Positions 47,855 through 57,479 of a stretch of 64,000 nt of DNA are shown here, one piece after another. This DNA is from Legionella tucsonensis (GTDB lineage Bacteria > Pseudomonadota > Gammaproteobacteria > Legionellales > Legionellaceae). The notes beneath the pieces are model-generated. The model was not told the origin of the DNA. It worked only from the letters and a program-made list of their open reading frames with translations, and did no database searches. The number at the start of each line of letters is the position of its first letter. The stretch's first letter is position 1. The stretch covers positions 222,394-286,393 of the forward strand of contig NZ_LNZA01000008.1 of assembly GCF_001468035.1 (NCBI RefSeq), in the 5' to 3' direction. The translations under genes were made by a program, and so were the position numbers.

Positions 47855-50800
47855 CTATTTAATTTGCCACCAACCTGTTTTTCTTCGCACAAGGTTAGGC
47901 GCAATAATAGCTTTTTGTGTTCTATCAGATTGGGTGATTAAAATCACCAGATTGTTATTTTTATCAGGTCCTAAAATCGTTGGTGAATTCGCATAACTAT
48001 TTGATAGGCCAATACCTACAGGATATACCCCATTGTATTGATCAGAGGTATTAAAAGCACCGTCACCATTTAGATCAAAGCGAGCATATTGGAAAGCGCC
48101 CCCATTTAAGAAATTCAATTGTAAAAGCATGGATGAAAATCCAAATCCGCATGAATTGAGAGGAGGGGTATTGAGTGTCGCAATAAATGCTCCGTTAATC
48201 AGTTCAGGACTGCTGATTATTCTTTGGCCTGCTACTGGCAAATCGGCAAACCATCCTACTTTGTTAGTCCAGTTTATGGTGTTAGCTGTTGCTGTAATAA
48301 TGTCTGTGGATAAACCAGAAGTGGATGCATTAACCCGCGTTAAAGTTTGCTGCTGAAGATTAGTCCGAATAAAGGTTGCTGAGGAAAGCGGTTTATCCCA
48401 TATCCCATAAATTGTTTGAGTTTGAGCATTGGCCAAGTCAGACGTTGTCAGAAGTTGCCCTGTGCCAAATAGGACAAATGGGCCTTGATAACGTGGATAA
48501 TTCGGATTTAATGTCACTATAGGAGCTGTTGTTATAGGCTGAGCTACACCGGTGGAATCTCTTGCTTGAAACAGGACTCGAGGACTCCAATTGGTAGGAT
48601 CATTCGATGAAACATCGACTGCCCATAGGTTACCTTGCAAGTCACCCGCATAAACTACGGTAACAGGTTCTCCTAGCAATCCATCTTTTTGAGCTAATGC
48701 AACTGTCGATAGTCCTTGGGGTAAGTTAACATCACAGGCTGAAGGCACAGCGGTGCAAAGATCTATTTTCCGAATTAATGCTCCTGTTTGAGGATTGATT
48801 GCATAAAGTACCGACTTATTATTTGTGCTGTTATATCCATTACCAAAAAAAACAGCAAAATTTAAGGAGGAAGGGCTTGTTTTTCCTATTTGACCCACTT
48901 TGGGGGTACCGAAAGTAAGTCCTAAATCAATATCAGTATATTCCCACAAGACCGCGTTTGCCAGTGCAGTTTCGGTAGCCAGACTGGTAGGGTTAGTTAC
49001 ATCAAGCGCATAGATACTTTGGCCACCTGCGCTTTCTCCTCCCACGAGAATAGTGTGCCAGGAACCATCGGTGAGTTGTACATCGGCGCTTTCTGGTGAG
49101 CCATTTACATAGAATAAATGGTTTTGATTATAAAGAGTAGAAGTAAGCTGAGAGAGCTTACTAAATACATCATTGGGAATAAAAGTGAAAAGCTCTTGAC
49201 CTGTACCCGCATTAAACGCATGGAGCATTCCATCGTTTGCCCCCACATACAGTGTGGGTTGCCGATTAACATTTGTTTTTGCAAAATCTATATAACTGGT
49301 TGTTAAATAAGGAGCTTGGGGTGAGCCAACGTATATGACTTGACTGTCAACTATATCCCCCAAGACATGCGAACGATTGCGGAATGCTCCCCCATTTCTT
49401 TTTTCCAATGTAGTATTGCCCCGTATATACTCTAATCGCTGTTCCCCTAATTGATCGAAAGGTTGTAATTGCGCTTGTTGGGTTGTATTAATATTTGCCC
49501 ATCTAAAAGGAACTCCAACACCAGTCAGAGGATCCCATGTAGCTATTTTCCGGTTTGTTGACCACCCTGTTCCGTCTACTAAAGTGTCAAGTTGGGATTG
49601 TGCTGACCATAGGACAGTACTTGTTGGTGTGCCAGTATCTGGGTCAAGTTTTATTGCTAACAAATTTCCAGTCCAGTCTTCGTAAGGTGTATCACGAGTG
49701 GTAAAATTAGCTTGATGTTCCACAGTGTTCGTATCGATACGAGTCGAACTGACCGTCGCTGCTGAAGTTGAAAAAGATCCATTTTGAATATTCGCCAGAA
49801 TAGCATTAAAACTATTGACCAGCTCTTCAGGATTTTTGGCAGGATAATAATTTTCTGTGCCGCCTGTTACTGCAATGGCTTTTAGAGTTGCGGCAGCTTG
49901 TGGATTAACTGTAGGATCAACACCTGCTCCTAGACCGATAACAAAAGTTGTAACATTATTATTTTTTAGATCAACTACTTCATTAATCGCATCACTTAAA
50001 GCCCGATTATTGGTACTATTTAGCGTTCCATCCGCATTGAATGTTGCAGTGACTCCATATCCTACTGCCGCAGCACTCCCTAATGGCGGCCAATATCTTC
50101 CTTGGAGATCCTGAGTCGGTAAACCATCTGAAATCAGAATAATGTATTTTTTTTGTGGGCAATTACCACTCGTTGTTCCAACAGTTTTCATAAAACTCCC
50201 TGCCCTGGTTAGCATCCCTCCAAGGGGAGATTGGGGGGCAGATGCTTTTATTTCAGAGGTAGATGTTGAGTTGGTTTCCGGTTGTAAAAAGGGTAGAAAA
50301 GCATTCAGAGCATTAGAAACACTTGTAGGAGTTGGATTTATTCCAGCAGTCTTCATGTTGACCAGTACATTACCCGTATTAAAAGCATTGTTACTGTAAT
50401 ATGCGAAACCGCGCTGCACATACATAACCTGCGATGAAAAAGGTACAAATCCAGCATTCGTAGGCGATGTAGTAAGACTGCCAATAGAAGGACTGGTATT
50501 GTTGTAGGTCATTCTAATATTCCCCTGATTATAATTGGACAGGGTATAATTAGGAGGATAAGGGTGAGACGGCGTAGGACCATTATAACTCACGAATACA
50601 CCAGGGATGCCACCTGAACCATAAAGTACATCATTAATTACTGGATCGTCACTAGAGTTTCCAATTTGCATGTACTGGCTTGAAGACACCACATTGCTAC
50701 CATAGAGCGTAGCAATCGATGTGCAATTACTCGCAACGGCAGACGATGCTGAGCTATAGTTATAGCAAGGATTAGTGACATATCGATTCCCAGCGATTGG

Positions 50801-51373
50801 AGTATTCGTAAAAACAAAATTACTGCCTTGGGGCGACATGTAATAAACCCACGTATTATAAACACTGATACTGCTCGTACTGTAGGTCGCCAAGGCAAAA
50901 TCCGTTGAAGGGATATAATGTTCAATGATGGCTTTGACAGCTTGTTTGGCTATATTTAATCGACTGGGACTATTATCAACTTTAATCCCACCCTGAATAA
51001 CGGTATAAGGAGCTACCCCATTGGCATCCGGGCCTTGTATTGGTGGAGTAAAACCCGATGGGACTTGATAATTAACTGGCGAACTTGAACTGTAAAGGGA
51101 AGTTAGACTGCTTGCTAGTGAACCCGAACCAGTCATAACCGCACCGCTAAAGTTACCATCCATCGATTGAGAATTTCCTATCAGGATCAATACCTGAGGA
51201 TGAGTTGGGCTTGCTATAACCAGTGGAATTTGAGGGATAGCTAATGACGCAGCATAGAGTGATATAGAGAAACACAACAAAATAGCGGTGAGGGAACCTG
51301 ATAGAGATCGCATAAACCAGTATTTTCGATATCTCATTAAATTCCTAAATATTAAAATGTCCATCATAATCAA
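47855..51373 (-). CDS. pilY1: PilY1-like type IV pilus tip adhesin
   Basis: PilY1/PilC proteins act at type IV pilus tips in adhesion and pilus extension. The 1172-residue protein has a signal sequence (around residues 21-42; the start could be MRYRKY or MRSLSG), an N-terminal von Willebrand A-type region with later segment YIILISDGLPTQD, and a C-terminal PilC beta-propeller (LYVGANDGMLHAFNAGTG). A calcium-loop-like DLNGDGAFNTSD lies near residue 1100. In the vWA MIDAS, DxSxS is replaced by GNSQS (66-70). No pilVWX or pilE genes are adjacent. Confidence 0.88.
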   Translation of the reverse strand: MIMMDILIFRNLMRYRKYWFMRSLSGSLTAILLCFSISLYAASLAIPQIPLVIASPTHPQVLILIGNSQSMDGNFSGAVMTGSGSLASSLTSLYSSSSPVNYQVPSGFTPPIQGPDANGVAPYTVIQGGIKVDNSPSRLNIAKQAVKAIIEHYIPSTDFALATYSTSSISVYNTWVYYMSPQGSNFVFTNTPIAGNRYVTNPCYNYSSASSAVASNCTSIATLYGSNVVSSSQYMQIGNSSDDPVINDVLYGSGGIPGVFVSYNGPTPSHPYPPNYTLSNYNQGNIRMTYNNTSPSIGSLTTSPTNAGFVPFSSQVMYVQRGFAYYSNNAFNTGNVLVNMKTAGINPTPTSVSNALNAFLPFLQPETNSTSTSEIKASAPQSPLGGMLTRAGSFMKTVGTTSGNCPQKKYIILISDGLPTQDLQGRYWPPLGSAAAVGYGVTATFNADGTLNSTNNRALSDAINEVVDLKNNNVTTFVIGLGAGVDPTVNPQAAATLKAIAVTGGTENYYPAKNPEELVNSFNAILANIQNGSFSTSAATVSSTRIDTNTVEHQANFTTRDTPYEDWTGNLLAIKLDPDTGTPTSTVLWSAQSQLDTLVDGTGWSTNRKIATWDPLTGVGVPFRWANINTTQQAQLQPFDQLGEQRLEYIRGNTTLEKRNGGAFRNRSHVLGDIVDSQVIYVGSPQAPYLTTSYIDFAKTNVNRQPTLYVGANDGMLHAFNAGTGQELFTFIPNDVFSKLSQLTSTLYNQNHLFYVNGSPESADVQLTDGSWHTILVGGESAGGQSIYALDVTNPTSLATETALANAVLWEYTDIDLGLTFGTPKVGQIGKTSPSSLNFAVFFGNGYNSTNNKSVLYAINPQTGALIRKIDLCTAVPSACDVNLPQGLSTVALAQKDGLLGEPVTVVYAGDLQGNLWAVDVSSNDPTNWSPRVLFQARDSTGVAQPITTAPIVTLNPNYPRYQGPFVLFGTGQLLTTSDLANAQTQTIYGIWDKPLSSATFIRTNLQQQTLTRVNASTSGLSTDIITATANTINWTNKVGWFADLPVAGQRIISSPELINGAFIATLNTPPLNSCGFGFSSMLLQLNFLNGGAFQYARFDLNGDGAFNTSDQYNGVYPVGIGLSNSYANSPTILGPDKNNNLVILITQSDRTQKAIIAPNLVRRKTGWWQIK

Positions 51374-51498
51374 ATCCCTAATCCCTTATTCAATTTGAAT
51401 GCCAATCCAAAGCGAAAATGAATCAACCCGCGCTCACCCTCAATAGAAATAGAAACAAAATATTCATTTTATGGAGTATAAATACGGAAATGTTGTAA

Positions 51499-51582
51499 TT
51501 AAGCCGACTTCAGTAACTCCAGCATTTTTCCTGCATTCATAACTAAAAAACTAATTATAGGAATAATAAAGAAAATCCACAT
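51499..51582 (-). CDS. Possible 27-residue membrane peptide
   Basis: The frame encodes one hydrophobic helix (WIFFIIPIISFLV) followed by a short polar tail ending LLKSA. This is the shape of many bacterial single-helix membrane peptides. No convincing Shine-Dalgarno was found, so expression is uncertain. It lies 126 bp upstream of pilY1 on the same strand. Confidence 0.3.
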   Translation of the reverse strand: MWIFFIIPIISFLVMNAGKMLELLKSA

Positions 51583-51977
51583 AATTTAAAATACAAATGT
51601 GATTCAGAAGCAAGCAGCCCTCAATAACTTTTCGTGAATCTTCAAGATTAACCGTGAATTACTTTTTGAAATCCAGAACTCGCTTGAAATGACCTCTATT
51701 TGCATTTTCAGGTCAATTTCTTTAAATCAGCAAATTGTTAATAATCTCTTTTGAATGTGATAGAAAGGCTCGAATAGAGGGGAACCATTCAAGCCATGAT
51801 ATTGCGAGGTAACCGCTATGAGTTATGCCACTTTTTTCTTATATTGGACTGTACTATGTGATATGTGTTCCATCATATATCACGAGTTGCCCTTATTTAG
51901 GCAAATGAAATCCTTTTCCTTTAGGATTCCGTGAAATTATACATTTTTAGCTTTCAATGTCAACAATAAATTTCCAA

Positions 51978-51996
51978 TAGAAACTTTAAGTTTCTA
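51978..51996. promoter_or_regulatory. Perfect 19-bp palindrome upstream of the HTH regulator gene
   Basis: TAGAAACTT and AAGTTTCTA are exact inverted repeats around one central T. The centre is 80 bp before the regulator start codon. It is probably an operator, possibly for self-regulation, since HTH repressors commonly bind such sites beside their own gene. Confidence 0.55.
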
Positions 51997-52066
51997 AAAA
52001 TTGATTTTTTGTATAAACCATATCGATTTGTTATACTTTATCTCCCTAAACTTGACTTATATCATT

Positions 52067-52552
52067 ATGGAAAAAGTTAACCTAGCAAAACAGTTCGCTG
52101 ACCGTTTGCGTGATGCAATGATCGCGGCTGGATTTAATTCTCAACGCTCTACTTCGGGTGTCTGCATCCATAAGTTGGCAGAAATTACAGGTTATTCAGT
52201 ACAAATTTGTCGTAAGTATCTACGTGGCGAAGCCATTCCTGATCCCGTCAAATTAAGAGAAATCGCAGTAAAAATTCATGTTTCACCAGGATGGTTATTA
52301 TTTGGAGACTCCCATAATGACCAGGGAATTACCCCAAAAAAAATATCAATTAATAAAAACTTGCTTCACTATATTTTCACCAGAGCATCATGTCTTTATA
52401 ACGGCACGTTCTTGGAACAGGAAATACCTAATTTTTTAATGGAATTAATCAATGATGTCAGCATAATTAATGCGGATGAAGAACAGTCTAAAAAAATCAT
52501 TGATTTGGCTTTATCTACAGTGAAACATTTTAGTTATCCACATGGAGTATAG
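52067..52552 (+). CDS. Helix-turn-helix transcriptional regulator (Cro/CI-like)
   Basis: The start is placed at MEKVNLAKQFADRLRDAM, giving 161 residues; the upstream 22 codons are hydrophobic and lack a ribosome-binding site. An HTH domain spans about residues 27-75 (IHKLAEITGYSVQICRKYLRGE). The C-terminal half matches no catalytic or LexA-type protease domain that I can recognise. It may bind the palindrome at 51978-51996. The regulated genes are unknown. Confidence 0.8.
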   Translation: MEKVNLAKQFADRLRDAMIAAGFNSQRSTSGVCIHKLAEITGYSVQICRKYLRGEAIPDPVKLREIAVKIHVSPGWLLFGDSHNDQGITPKKISINKNLLHYIFTRASCLYNGTFLEQEIPNFLMELINDVSIINADEEQSKKIIDLALSTVKHFSYPHGV

Positions 52553-52663
52553 TAGAGGATCATAAAGCGTAAGCTCTTTCCTCACAAAATTAGCGCCTAA
52601 CAATATATTTCACCATTGACCCAATAGTGATATTATTGCATTTTAAAAAAACACTGAGTTTAC

Positions 52664-53302
52664 ATGTTACTCCATTCTCTTTTCCTCATAGGTATTTGTG
52701 TTGAAGCCATCACAGGTGCATTGGCTGCTGGTCGTAAAAAAATGGATTTTTTTGGTGTCATGCTGATTGCCTGCATTGCTGCATTAGGTGGAGGTACTGT
52801 ACGAGATGCTCTATTTAACACGTACCCGCTGACCTGGGTTATTCATCCTGAATATTTGCTTTACACATCATTATTTGCATTTCTCACCATATTTATTGCA
52901 CACTCATTGATTCGAATCATGAAAATATTTTTAATCCTTGATGCATTGGGATTATCTACTTTTGTGATCATTGGCACTCAAAAAGCTCTAAACCATGGTT
53001 TATCACCAAGCATTGCAGTCATTAGCGGAATGATTACGGGTATTTGTGGTGGAATGTTACGAGATATTCTTTGCAATGATATTCCATTGGTATTAAGAAA
53101 AGAGCTCTATGCAGTCATTGCCTTGGCTGGCGCAGTACTGTTTATCACGCTTGACTATTTTCATATTTCGGAAAACATTAATGTGATAATCACACTAATC
53201 AGTATTTTTACTGCGCGTCTCTTAGCCATTTTTTTCCACATTGAAATACCGATATTTGATTATTCGGAAAGTATCAAAAAACGCAAAAGGAAAAAATTGT
53301 AA
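52664..53302 (+). CDS. Trimeric intracellular cation channel (TRIC/YadS) family protein
   Basis: The 212-residue inner-membrane protein has seven predicted helices built from two related halves, each with a glycine-rich kinked motif: GGGTVRD and GGMLRDI. Prokaryotic TRIC proteins form trimeric cation (mainly K+) channels. The C-terminus is basic (KKRKRKKL). It is a single gene, convergent with the cyclophilin gene. Confidence 0.9.
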   Translation: MLLHSLFLIGICVEAITGALAAGRKKMDFFGVMLIACIAALGGGTVRDALFNTYPLTWVIHPEYLLYTSLFAFLTIFIAHSLIRIMKIFLILDALGLSTFVIIGTQKALNHGLSPSIAVISGMITGICGGMLRDILCNDIPLVLRKELYAVIALAGAVLFITLDYFHISENINVIITLISIFTARLLAIFFHIEIPIFDYSESIKKRKRKKL

Positions 53303-53310
53303 GAGTGCTT

Positions 53311-53342
53311 CCTGGGTTTCGCTTTGCTTCACCCAGGCTACC
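53311..53342. repeat. REP-like hairpin between convergent genes
   Basis: CCTGGGT pairs with ACCCAGG around TTCGCTTTGCTTC, followed by CTAC; this is a half-size member of the GTAGCCTGGGTG family. It sits between the stop codons of the TRIC and cyclophilin genes and probably helps end both transcripts. Confidence 0.65.
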
Positions 53343-53350
53343 AATCATGC

Positions 53351-53842
53351 TTAAATTTCTTTAACCTCAAGAATACTCACTTCTTCAACAGGTACATCAG
53401 CATGCCCCATGCTTTGTCCCGTTTTTACTTTGGCAATAGCATCTACAACATCCATACCCTCAACTACTTCACCAAATACACAATACCCATATCCTTGCAT
53501 GTGCTCACCGCTGTAATTTAAAAATGCATTATCAGCAACATTAATAAAAAATTGTGCCGTTGCAGAATGCGGATCCATAGTTCGTGCCATTGCAATAGTA
53601 CCTCGCTTATTTGGCTTCGCATTCTTTGCTTCATTCTTAATGGATTCGCGAGTTGATTTTTGTTTCATATCTGAATCAAATCCCCCTCCTTGAATCATAA
53701 AACCGGCAATAACACGATGGAAAATTGTATTATTATAGAAACCACTGCGCACATAATTAAGAAAATTTTCTGCTGTAGTTGGAGTATTTTCTGTATCTAA
53801 CTGTAGATGAATATCACCTTTAGATGTGCTAATTACAACCAT
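53351..53842 (-). CDS. Peptidyl-prolyl cis-trans isomerase, cyclophilin type
   Basis: The 163-residue protein catalyses proline isomerisation during folding. The motif [28 protein letters not shown] and [17 protein letters not shown] are diagnostic. No signal peptide is present, so it is cytoplasmic, like PpiB. The start [11 protein letters not shown] is supported by AGGAG upstream. Confidence 0.95.
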   Translation of the reverse strand: MVVISTSKGDIHLQLDTENTPTTAENFLNYVRSGFYNNTIFHRVIAGFMIQGGGFDSDMKQKSTRESIKNEAKNAKPNKRGTIAMARTMDPHSATAQFFINVADNAFLNYSGEHMQGYGYCVFGEVVEGMDVVDAIAKVKTGQSMGHADVPVEEVSILEVKEI

Positions 53843-53952
53843 TATATCTCCTGTCATTTTTTAAATTAATTGATGGATCCTAAATATAAAAAGACTTTGC
53901 TTTTTTAAAGGATAATATTCGTTATGAGTCATAAATCGCATGCGTTGCTTTT

Positions 53953-55113
53953 TTAGTTCGCACATTCACTCATTATCAACTCTCGCATTTTATCACAAAC
54001 ATCGTGCATTACATGAACATTATGAATACTTGCTAATGCAGTAAATAAATTTGTTTTTTGTTTTGCTAACTGATGCAAATAAGAACGTGAATAATTAAGA
54101 CAAGTATAACAAGAACATTGTGCCATAATTGGCGACAGATCATCAGCAAAACATGATTTCTTTATCTGAATTCGTTCATTTTCATACTCACTGGTAAAAC
54201 GTAACCAATCGCCTTCCCGAATTAACTCACCACAATATAAAGACCCATGCCGTGCATTACGTGTGGGGGCAACACAATCGAACATGTCAATTCCTTCGGC
54301 AACGACATCTAAAAGATCTTGGGGTGACATTCCGACTCCCATAGTATACCGTGGCTTATTTTCTGGTAGATAATCACGTACCCACCGGATGACTTCAACA
54401 GTGGTTTTCATATCAAAACCAATGGTTTCACCACCAATCGCGATACCTTCAGTATTCATGGAAGATACAAAATCCGCACTTTCGCAGCGCAAATCTTTAA
54501 AAGTCCCCCCTTGGATAATACCGAAAAGCGCTTGCTCATAACCATATCGTGAGTTGGGATATTGTTGATGGTATTGTATGGATTGTTTTAACCAACGATG
54601 TGTACGTGTCATGATATGATTTACTTCATCTTTAGTACAACTGTCTGGTGTACACTGATCAAAAGCCATAATAATATCCGCACCAATAATCTTTTGGGTT
54701 TCCAAAGACATTTCTGGTGTCATATGAATTAATCGCTCGTTGCCTGGCAATCTAAAATGTGCCCCATCCTCATCAATAGTACAGATTTTTTTATTCTTGG
54801 ATAAACTAAAAACCTGGAAGCCGCCACTATCCGTTAGCATAGGCCCATGCCATCCCATAAAAGGATGCATACCTCCTGCTTTTTCGATGACTTCCATACC
54901 TGGAGCACATAACATATGGTAAGTATTACCCCCTAAAATGATTTGGCTGTGTGCATCATGTAATTCTACAGGAGTCATATTGTTTACACCGGCACGCGTA
55001 CCAACAGGCATAAAAACTGGGGTAATAAATTCACCATGAGCAGTAGCGACACGGGTCACCCGTGCCTGAGTAGCTGAGTGCTTATACAACACGTCACAAG
55101 AAAAGGTTTTCAT
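53953..55113 (-). CDS. tgt: Queuine tRNA-ribosyltransferase
   Basis: Tgt exchanges guanine-34 for preQ1 in tRNAs with GUN anticodons. The 386-residue protein has LTDSGGFQVFSL with the general-acid/base aspartate, DCVAPTRNARHG with the nucleophilic aspartate, and the zinc site CSCYTCLNYSRSYLHQL. A TTG two codons earlier is also open, but ATG 55113 is preferred. queA, yajC and secD are not next to it here. Confidence 0.96.
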   Translation of the reverse strand: MKTFSCDVLYKHSATQARVTRVATAHGEFITPVFMPVGTRAGVNNMTPVELHDAHSQIILGGNTYHMLCAPGMEVIEKAGGMHPFMGWHGPMLTDSGGFQVFSLSKNKKICTIDEDGAHFRLPGNERLIHMTPEMSLETQKIIGADIIMAFDQCTPDSCTKDEVNHIMTRTHRWLKQSIQYHQQYPNSRYGYEQALFGIIQGGTFKDLRCESADFVSSMNTEGIAIGGETIGFDMKTTVEVIRWVRDYLPENKPRYTMGVGMSPQDLLDVVAEGIDMFDCVAPTRNARHGSLYCGELIREGDWLRFTSEYENERIQIKKSCFADDLSPIMAQCSCYTCLNYSRSYLHQLAKQKTNLFTALASIHNVHVMHDVCDKMRELIMSECAN

Positions 55114-55312
55114 TCGCAAAAATAATTCAAAAATGCCGATGATAGCTAAGTCAAACTCAGATTACCAGCATTAGCCATGTTAATCACGAATCAATAGATT
55201 CTGTCGCAACTCGCTACAGCAGAGTTTCGAAAAAAGTCTAATTTATGATATCATGCGCTAAACCGAGGAAGCATGGTCTTATTCATCCAAATTCTAAAAA
55301 GGATACGCATAT

Positions 55313-56392
55313 ATGCCCAGTTCAAATTCTCATTTATTCATGATTGATATAGAAAGCACTGAACTTTCAGACATTGAACGGGAAATCATAAAACATCCTA
55401 ATATCGGCTCCGTGATTCTTTTCACACGTAACTTTGCAAATCCACAGCAGTTGGAACAACTCATTCATGAAATCCGCGAAATCAATCCCTATATTTTTAT
55501 AGCGACTGATCATGAAGGCGGTTTTGTGCAACGTTTTTTGCGCCAGGGATTTCGCGCCCTGCCTGCTTCTCGCGTCTACGGCGATGTGTACGATCTGAGC
55601 CCGGAAGTGGGCATCCGCCTTGCAAGGCAATATGGTGAAATTATGGCCAAGGACCTGTTAGCATTTGGTATTGATTTAAGTCTTGCTCCAGTCCTTGACC
55701 TCCATGACAGAAGTCGTGTTATCGCACGTTTGGATCGTGCTTTTCACCATAATCCTGATGTCATTATTGCTTTGGCAAGTGCTTTTATTGAAGGCATGAA
55801 TGCAGCAGGGATGCCTGCAGTTGCCAAACATTTTCCAGGCCATGGTTCCGTTTCTGCTGATTCACATACTGCTATGCCAGTTTCTCTTGCCTCGATGGAT
55901 GAATTGAAAATTAAAGATTTAAAACCTTTTATCGAGCTTATCCAGAAAGGTTTACTCAGCGCTGTGATGCCCGCTCATGTAACTTACAAAGCAATTGATG
56001 TAAATAAGCCTGCTGGTTTTTCAACAATTTGGCTGCAAGGGATTTTACGCCATGAATTGAAATTTAAGGGTTTAGTTTTAAGCGATTGCTTGAGTATGAC
56101 AGGTGCCGATATAGGCAATTTAATGACCCGCGCAGAAGAAGCGTTTAAAGCCGGTTGTGATATGTTAATCGTCTGCCATCAACCGCGTCATGTATTACTT
56201 GAACTATTGCAGAAAATCACGTTACCTCAATCACCGGAATCAGCTGCTCGCATCGCTCATTTTAAAAATCAGATGCTTCGTTTCACTCATCCGGGAAAAA
56301 ATCAGTCCATGTCTCCTTTATCCCAAGCAGTACAAGATCACGAAAGTACTGCAGGGCAAAATCTGCAATTCAATACCTCAACAACAATTTAA
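55313..56392 (+). CDS. nagZ: Beta-N-acetylhexosaminidase NagZ
   Basis: NagZ is the GH3 enzyme that removes N-acetylglucosamine from muropeptides during wall recycling in the cytoplasm. The 359-residue protein has the signature KHFPGHGSVSADSH (about residues 172-185), whose His/Asp dyad is catalytic, and DHEGGFVQRF near residue 64. AAAAGGAT precedes the ATG. The last 30 residues are polar and variable. Confidence 0.93.
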   Translation: MPSSNSHLFMIDIESTELSDIEREIIKHPNIGSVILFTRNFANPQQLEQLIHEIREINPYIFIATDHEGGFVQRFLRQGFRALPASRVYGDVYDLSPEVGIRLARQYGEIMAKDLLAFGIDLSLAPVLDLHDRSRVIARLDRAFHHNPDVIIALASAFIEGMNAAGMPAVAKHFPGHGSVSADSHTAMPVSLASMDELKIKDLKPFIELIQKGLLSAVMPAHVTYKAIDVNKPAGFSTIWLQGILRHELKFKGLVLSDCLSMTGADIGNLMTRAEEAFKAGCDMLIVCHQPRHVLLELLQKITLPQSPESAARIAHFKNQMLRFTHPGKNQSMSPLSQAVQDHESTAGQNLQFNTSTTI

Positions 56393-56398
56393 ATTTCT

Positions 56399-56550
56399 GT
56401 GGCCTGGACAAAGCATCGCAATAGTTTAGGATTCCATGTTAACGTGCTTATTCGAATGGCCGAATTATCTCGCAAAGATGCGGCCAAATACCGCCGCCCT
56501 CTGATAGGAGGATGGGCGTTTACAAAGCACAATCATGGAACCCAGGCTAC
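56399..56550. repeat. Degraded REP-like element of the GTAGCCTGGGTG family
   Basis: The ends GTGGCCTGG and CCCAGGCTAC match the family, with a longer and poorly paired middle containing ATGGCCGAATTATC / GATGCGGCCA. It fills the gap between nagZ and the dsbB gene. Confidence 0.4.
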
Positions 56551-56562
56551 AAAGCACCTAGA

Positions 56563-57072
56563 CTATAAATTATCGTCATGAAGTGCGCTTGATCGAGTAC
56601 TCCAAAACAAAAAACATCCTATAAGCACCATGTATAAAAAGTACAAAGCACACCATCCCGGCATCGAAATTCCTAACATATGCCAACTAACTTCAGCACA
56701 ATCCTCAGTTCCCCAAAACAAAGTCTTTAATACCGTTTGCCACGGAAAATAACGAATTAAAATATCCAGACCTGGCATACAAGCAGGTGCTTCACCTGGC
56801 GGCAAAGACTGTAACCATAATTGACGTAAAGCAAAATATAGCCCTGCGCAGGCAATGATGATTTGCAGGAAACTGATAATACGTGCCTTCTTTAAAGTTC
56901 GAAAGCTTAATCCCAGAACTGCCAACAACAAAAAAACACAAAGGCGTTGCATGATGCATAAAGGACATGGAGTAAGGCCAACCACATATTGAAAATAAAA
57001 AGAAGCAAATAAAACAAACACCGTCAGCGCTGCATTAAAAGTTTGAATTTTTCTATAAGTTAGTTTTCTCAT
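56563..57072 (-). CDS. dsbB: Disulfide bond formation protein B
   Basis: DsbB re-oxidises DsbA by passing electrons to quinones. The 169-residue inner-membrane protein has four helices, the first Cys pair in CPLC (36, 39), and a second pair, Cys98 and Cys125, in the second periplasmic loop. The start overlaps the cytochrome gene stop by 4 bp. Confidence 0.93.
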   Translation of the reverse strand: MRKLTYRKIQTFNAALTVFVLFASFYFQYVVGLTPCPLCIMQRLCVFLLLAVLGLSFRTLKKARIISFLQIIIACAGLYFALRQLWLQSLPPGEAPACMPGLDILIRYFPWQTVLKTLFWGTEDCAEVSWHMLGISMPGWCALYFLYMVLIGCFLFWSTRSSALHDDNL

Positions 57073-57479
57073 GATTTTGGCAACATATAGGATATAGCAG
57101 CTTTAAGATCATTATCACTACATTTAATACACGTTCCTTTTGAAGGCATAGCATTCAAACCTTTAATTGAAGAAGCAAGTAAATCATTTAATTCTCTCCC
57201 GGATAAACGCGATTTCCAATCCTGTTCGTTTCTGAATTTCGGTGCCCCCGCGAGACCATCTCGATGACACACAATACAATATTGCTGATATGTTTCTTGT
57301 CCGGGCTCTGTTTTTGTCTCGGCATTAATCATTGTTTTATTATCTAGTTGAGCCTGGCCTTGTACAGTAACCTTTCCTACAGGTTGAATTCTTAATTGAA
57401 TCTCTCGTTGCTGCAATTCATCACTTGCATACAGCGCAAATGAAAAACAAAACAATGATAGCAAAAACTGCAATTTCAT
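57069..57479 (-). CDS. Cytochrome c5 family protein
   Basis: A signal peptide ([19 protein letters not shown]) is followed by one heme-binding CIVCH motif. The C-terminal pair TCIKCSDND is typical of cytochrome c5, where it forms a disulfide. The protein should be a periplasmic electron carrier, about 136 residues with the chosen start. It is coupled to dsbB. Confidence 0.88.
   Translation of the reverse strand: MKLQFLLSLFCFSFALYASDELQQREIQLRIQPVGKVTVQGQAQLDNKTMINAETKTEPGQETYQQYCIVCHRDGLAGAPKFRNEQDWKSRLSGRELNDLLASSIKGLNAMPSKGTCIKCSDNDLKAAISYMLPKS

Larger units (their letters stand above)
51374..52066. other. Long intergenic region between pilY1 and the HTH gene
   Basis: These 693 AT-rich bases contain no long gene. 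They hold a possible 27-residue membrane peptide on the minus strand (51499-51582), a hairpin with arms GTGATAT / ATATCAC (about 51858-51883), and a perfect 19-bp palindrome at 51978-51996. The HTH gene has an upstream-open frame, but its true start is ATG 52067. Confidence 0.6.

Noticed and set aside
52001-52066. Longer N-terminus for the HTH regulator
   Set aside because: The extra 22 residues are hydrophobic, lack a ribosome-binding site and overlap likely promoter sequence.
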